Shown piece after piece: positions 41,282 to 42,354 of a stretch of DNA of 42,354 bases. Positions within the stretch are counted from its first letter, which is position 1. Every line of letters begins with the position of its first letter. The notes beneath the pieces are model-generated. The model was not told the origin of the DNA. It saw nothing but the letters and a program-made list of their open reading frames with translations, and ran no database searches. Source of the stretch: Streptomyces sporangiiformans (GTDB lineage: Bacteria; Actinomycetota; Actinomycetes; Streptomycetales; Streptomycetaceae); the NCBI RefSeq assembly GCF_005768555.2, contig NZ_VCHX02000152.1, forward strand, positions 1-42,354, in the 5' to 3' direction. Both the position numbers and the translations under genes were made by a program.

Positions 41282-41342
41282 CGGCGTACGCGGATGACTG
41301 CTGTCGACCCTATCGGGGTCTCGCGTCGATCGCGGTACGGAC

Positions 41343-42179
41343 TCAGATGCCGACCTTGATGCGCGCGAAGCGCTTCAGGGCGACACCGGCCTCGTCCAGG
41401 ACCTTCTGGACGGACTTCTTCTGGTCGAGCGCGTACGGCTGGCCGAGGAGGGTGGCCTCCTTGAAGAAGGCGTTGACGCGACCCTCGACGATCTTCGGCA
41501 GGGCGGCCTCGGGCTTGCCCTCGGCGCGCGTGGTCTCCTCGGCGACACGACGCTCGCTCTCGACGACCTCGGCCGGTACGTCCTCACGGGAGAGGTACTT
41601 CGGCGCGAAGGCGGCGATGTGCTGGGCGACGCCCTTGGCGATCTCGGCGTCCACCTTGTCCAGCTCGACCAGGACACCGATCTGCGGCGGCAGGTCCGGC
41701 ATGGTGCGGTGCATGTAGGCGGTGACGTAGGCGCCGGAGAACTGGGCGAAGCGGTCCAGGACGATCTTCTCGCCCAGGTTGGCGTTGGCCTCGTCGACGT
41801 ACGCCTGAACCGTCTTGCCGGGCTCGATCTCGGAGGCGAGCAGCGCCTCGATGTCGGCCGGGGAGGTGGCGGCGACGTGCGCGGCGAGCGCGTTCGCGAC
41901 GGCCTGGAACTTCTCGCCCTTGGCGACGAAGTCCGTCTCGCACTTCAGCTCGACGAGGACACCGGAGGTGTTGTCGTCGGCGATCAGGGAGACGACGGCG
42001 CCGTTCTCGGCGGAGCGGCCCTCGCGCTTGGCGACGCCCTTCTGGCCCTTGATGCGCAGGGCCTCGACGGCCTTGTCGACGCTGCCGTCGGCCTCGTCGA
42101 GCGCCTTCTTGCAGTCCATCATGCCGGCGCCGGTGAGCTCGCGGAGCTTCTTGACGTCGGCGGCGGTGTAGTTCGCCAT
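41343..42179 (-). CDS. tsf: Elongation factor Ts
   Basis: The 278-residue protein begins 'MANYTAADVKKLRELTGAGM' and contains 'MDCKKALDEADGSVDKAVE', the UBA-like N-terminal domain, followed by 'ELKCETDFVAKGEKF', the core contact for EF-Tu. It exchanges GDP for GTP on EF-Tu. Length is normal for actinobacteria. It is preceded by rpsB after 148 nt containing a strong hairpin, and followed by pyrH. Confidence 0.97.
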   Translation of the reverse strand: MANYTAADVKKLRELTGAGMMDCKKALDEADGSVDKAVEALRIKGQKGVAKREGRSAENGAVVSLIADDNTSGVLVELKCETDFVAKGEKFQAVANALAAHVAATSPADIEALLASEIEPGKTVQAYVDEANANLGEKIVLDRFAQFSGAYVTAYMHRTMPDLPPQIGVLVELDKVDAEIAKGVAQHIAAFAPKYLSREDVPAEVVESERRVAEETTRAEGKPEAALPKIVEGRVNAFFKEATLLGQPYALDQKKSVQKVLDEAGVALKRFARIKVGI

Positions 42180-42274
42180 GATCTGTGAATCTCTTCTCGG
42201 AGTTCGAAGTCTCGAAGTCGGCGTCCGCGGCTGATCGGGCTGGCGTCCGCCGAAGATCTACGGGCTGTGGGTGA

Positions 42275-42307
42275 ACGGCGGGCGGCGCGGACCGCGCCGC
42301 CCGCCGT
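42275..42307. terminator. 16-bp perfect hairpin between rpsB and tsf
   Basis: ACGGCGGGCGGCGCGG (42275–42290) and its exact complement (42292–42307) are separated by one base, so the folded loop would open a few pairs. It lies just past the rpsB stop and probably acts as a partial terminator or attenuator that sets tsf level relative to rpsB. Confidence 0.75.
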
Positions 42308-42327
42308 CACTCAGCCGTGACGCCGGG

Positions 42328-42354
42328 TCAGGCCTGCTCGGTCTCGGCCGGCTT
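42328..42354 (-). CDS. rpsB: Ribosomal protein S2, C-terminal end (partial)
   Basis: The last eight codons before a TGA at 42328–42330 read KPAETEQA. An alanine/glutamate-rich tail like this is typical of Streptomyces S2, and rpsB is the invariant neighbour upstream of tsf. The rest of the gene is outside the window. Identity rests mainly on gene order. Confidence 0.7.
   Translation of the reverse strand, partial: KPAETEQA

Overview
The window is chromosomal DNA from a Streptomyces or close relative. The base composition is very high in G+C, and codon third positions are almost all G or C. GTG and TTG starts, Tat signals, a mycothiol-dependent enzyme family and a class E sortase-type LAETG protein all fit. 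The right-end order rpsB–tsf–pyrH–frr–cdsA–rlmN is the conserved Streptomyces core arrangement. I see no insertion sequence, prophage, CRISPR array, rRNA or tRNA gene. No gene-free stretch exceeds 300 bases.

Left and centre (about 1–27 kb): a polyamine/GABA catabolic locus in two parts, with unrelated genes between them. The first part holds a PucR-type regulator, a VirD4/TraG-like membrane ATPase and gabT. A minus-strand operon follows: aldehyde dehydrogenase, PotD-, PotA-, PotB- and PotC-like uptake genes, an FAD amine oxidase and a small unknown. The second part (23.4–26.9 kb) has another aldehyde dehydrogenase, a divergent Lrp/AsnC regulator and a diamine/omega-amino acid class III aminotransferase. 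Together these could take up putrescine-like compounds and oxidise or transaminate them to aminobutyraldehyde, then GABA, then succinate semialdehyde.

Between the two parts (14.9–23.3 kb) lie a NADAR protein, a DUF4190 membrane protein, a deaminase best explained as the menaquinone-pathway aminodeoxyfutalosine deaminase, and a glycerophosphodiesterase. After these come an ECF sigma factor fused to an anti-sigma-like zinc motif, membrane segments and an outer domain, placed directly behind a Tat-exported alginate-lyase-like gene. A secreted serine hydrolase carrying the only in-frame TTA codon I found, and an HXXEE membrane protein, complete this stretch.

Right-centre (27–33 kb): an ABC ATPase with a degenerate signature and Q-loop is translationally overlapped with a permease that has a ~260-residue low-complexity insert built partly on 18-nt tandem repeats. 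Then come a VOC protein, a LOG-like protein and a sortase substrate.

Right (33–42 kb): a thiamine ABC transporter operon (binding protein, double permease, ATPase) sits behind a TPP riboswitch and a strong terminator hairpin, with a mycothiol-dependent-isomerase-like gene at its end. After that come rlmN, cdsA, frr, pyrH, tsf and the last codons of rpsB. The most unusual items are the one-polypeptide sigma/anti-sigma/sensor beside a lyase, the degenerate ABC pair with the repeat-built linker, and several inverted repeats that could link the polyamine genes to their regulators.
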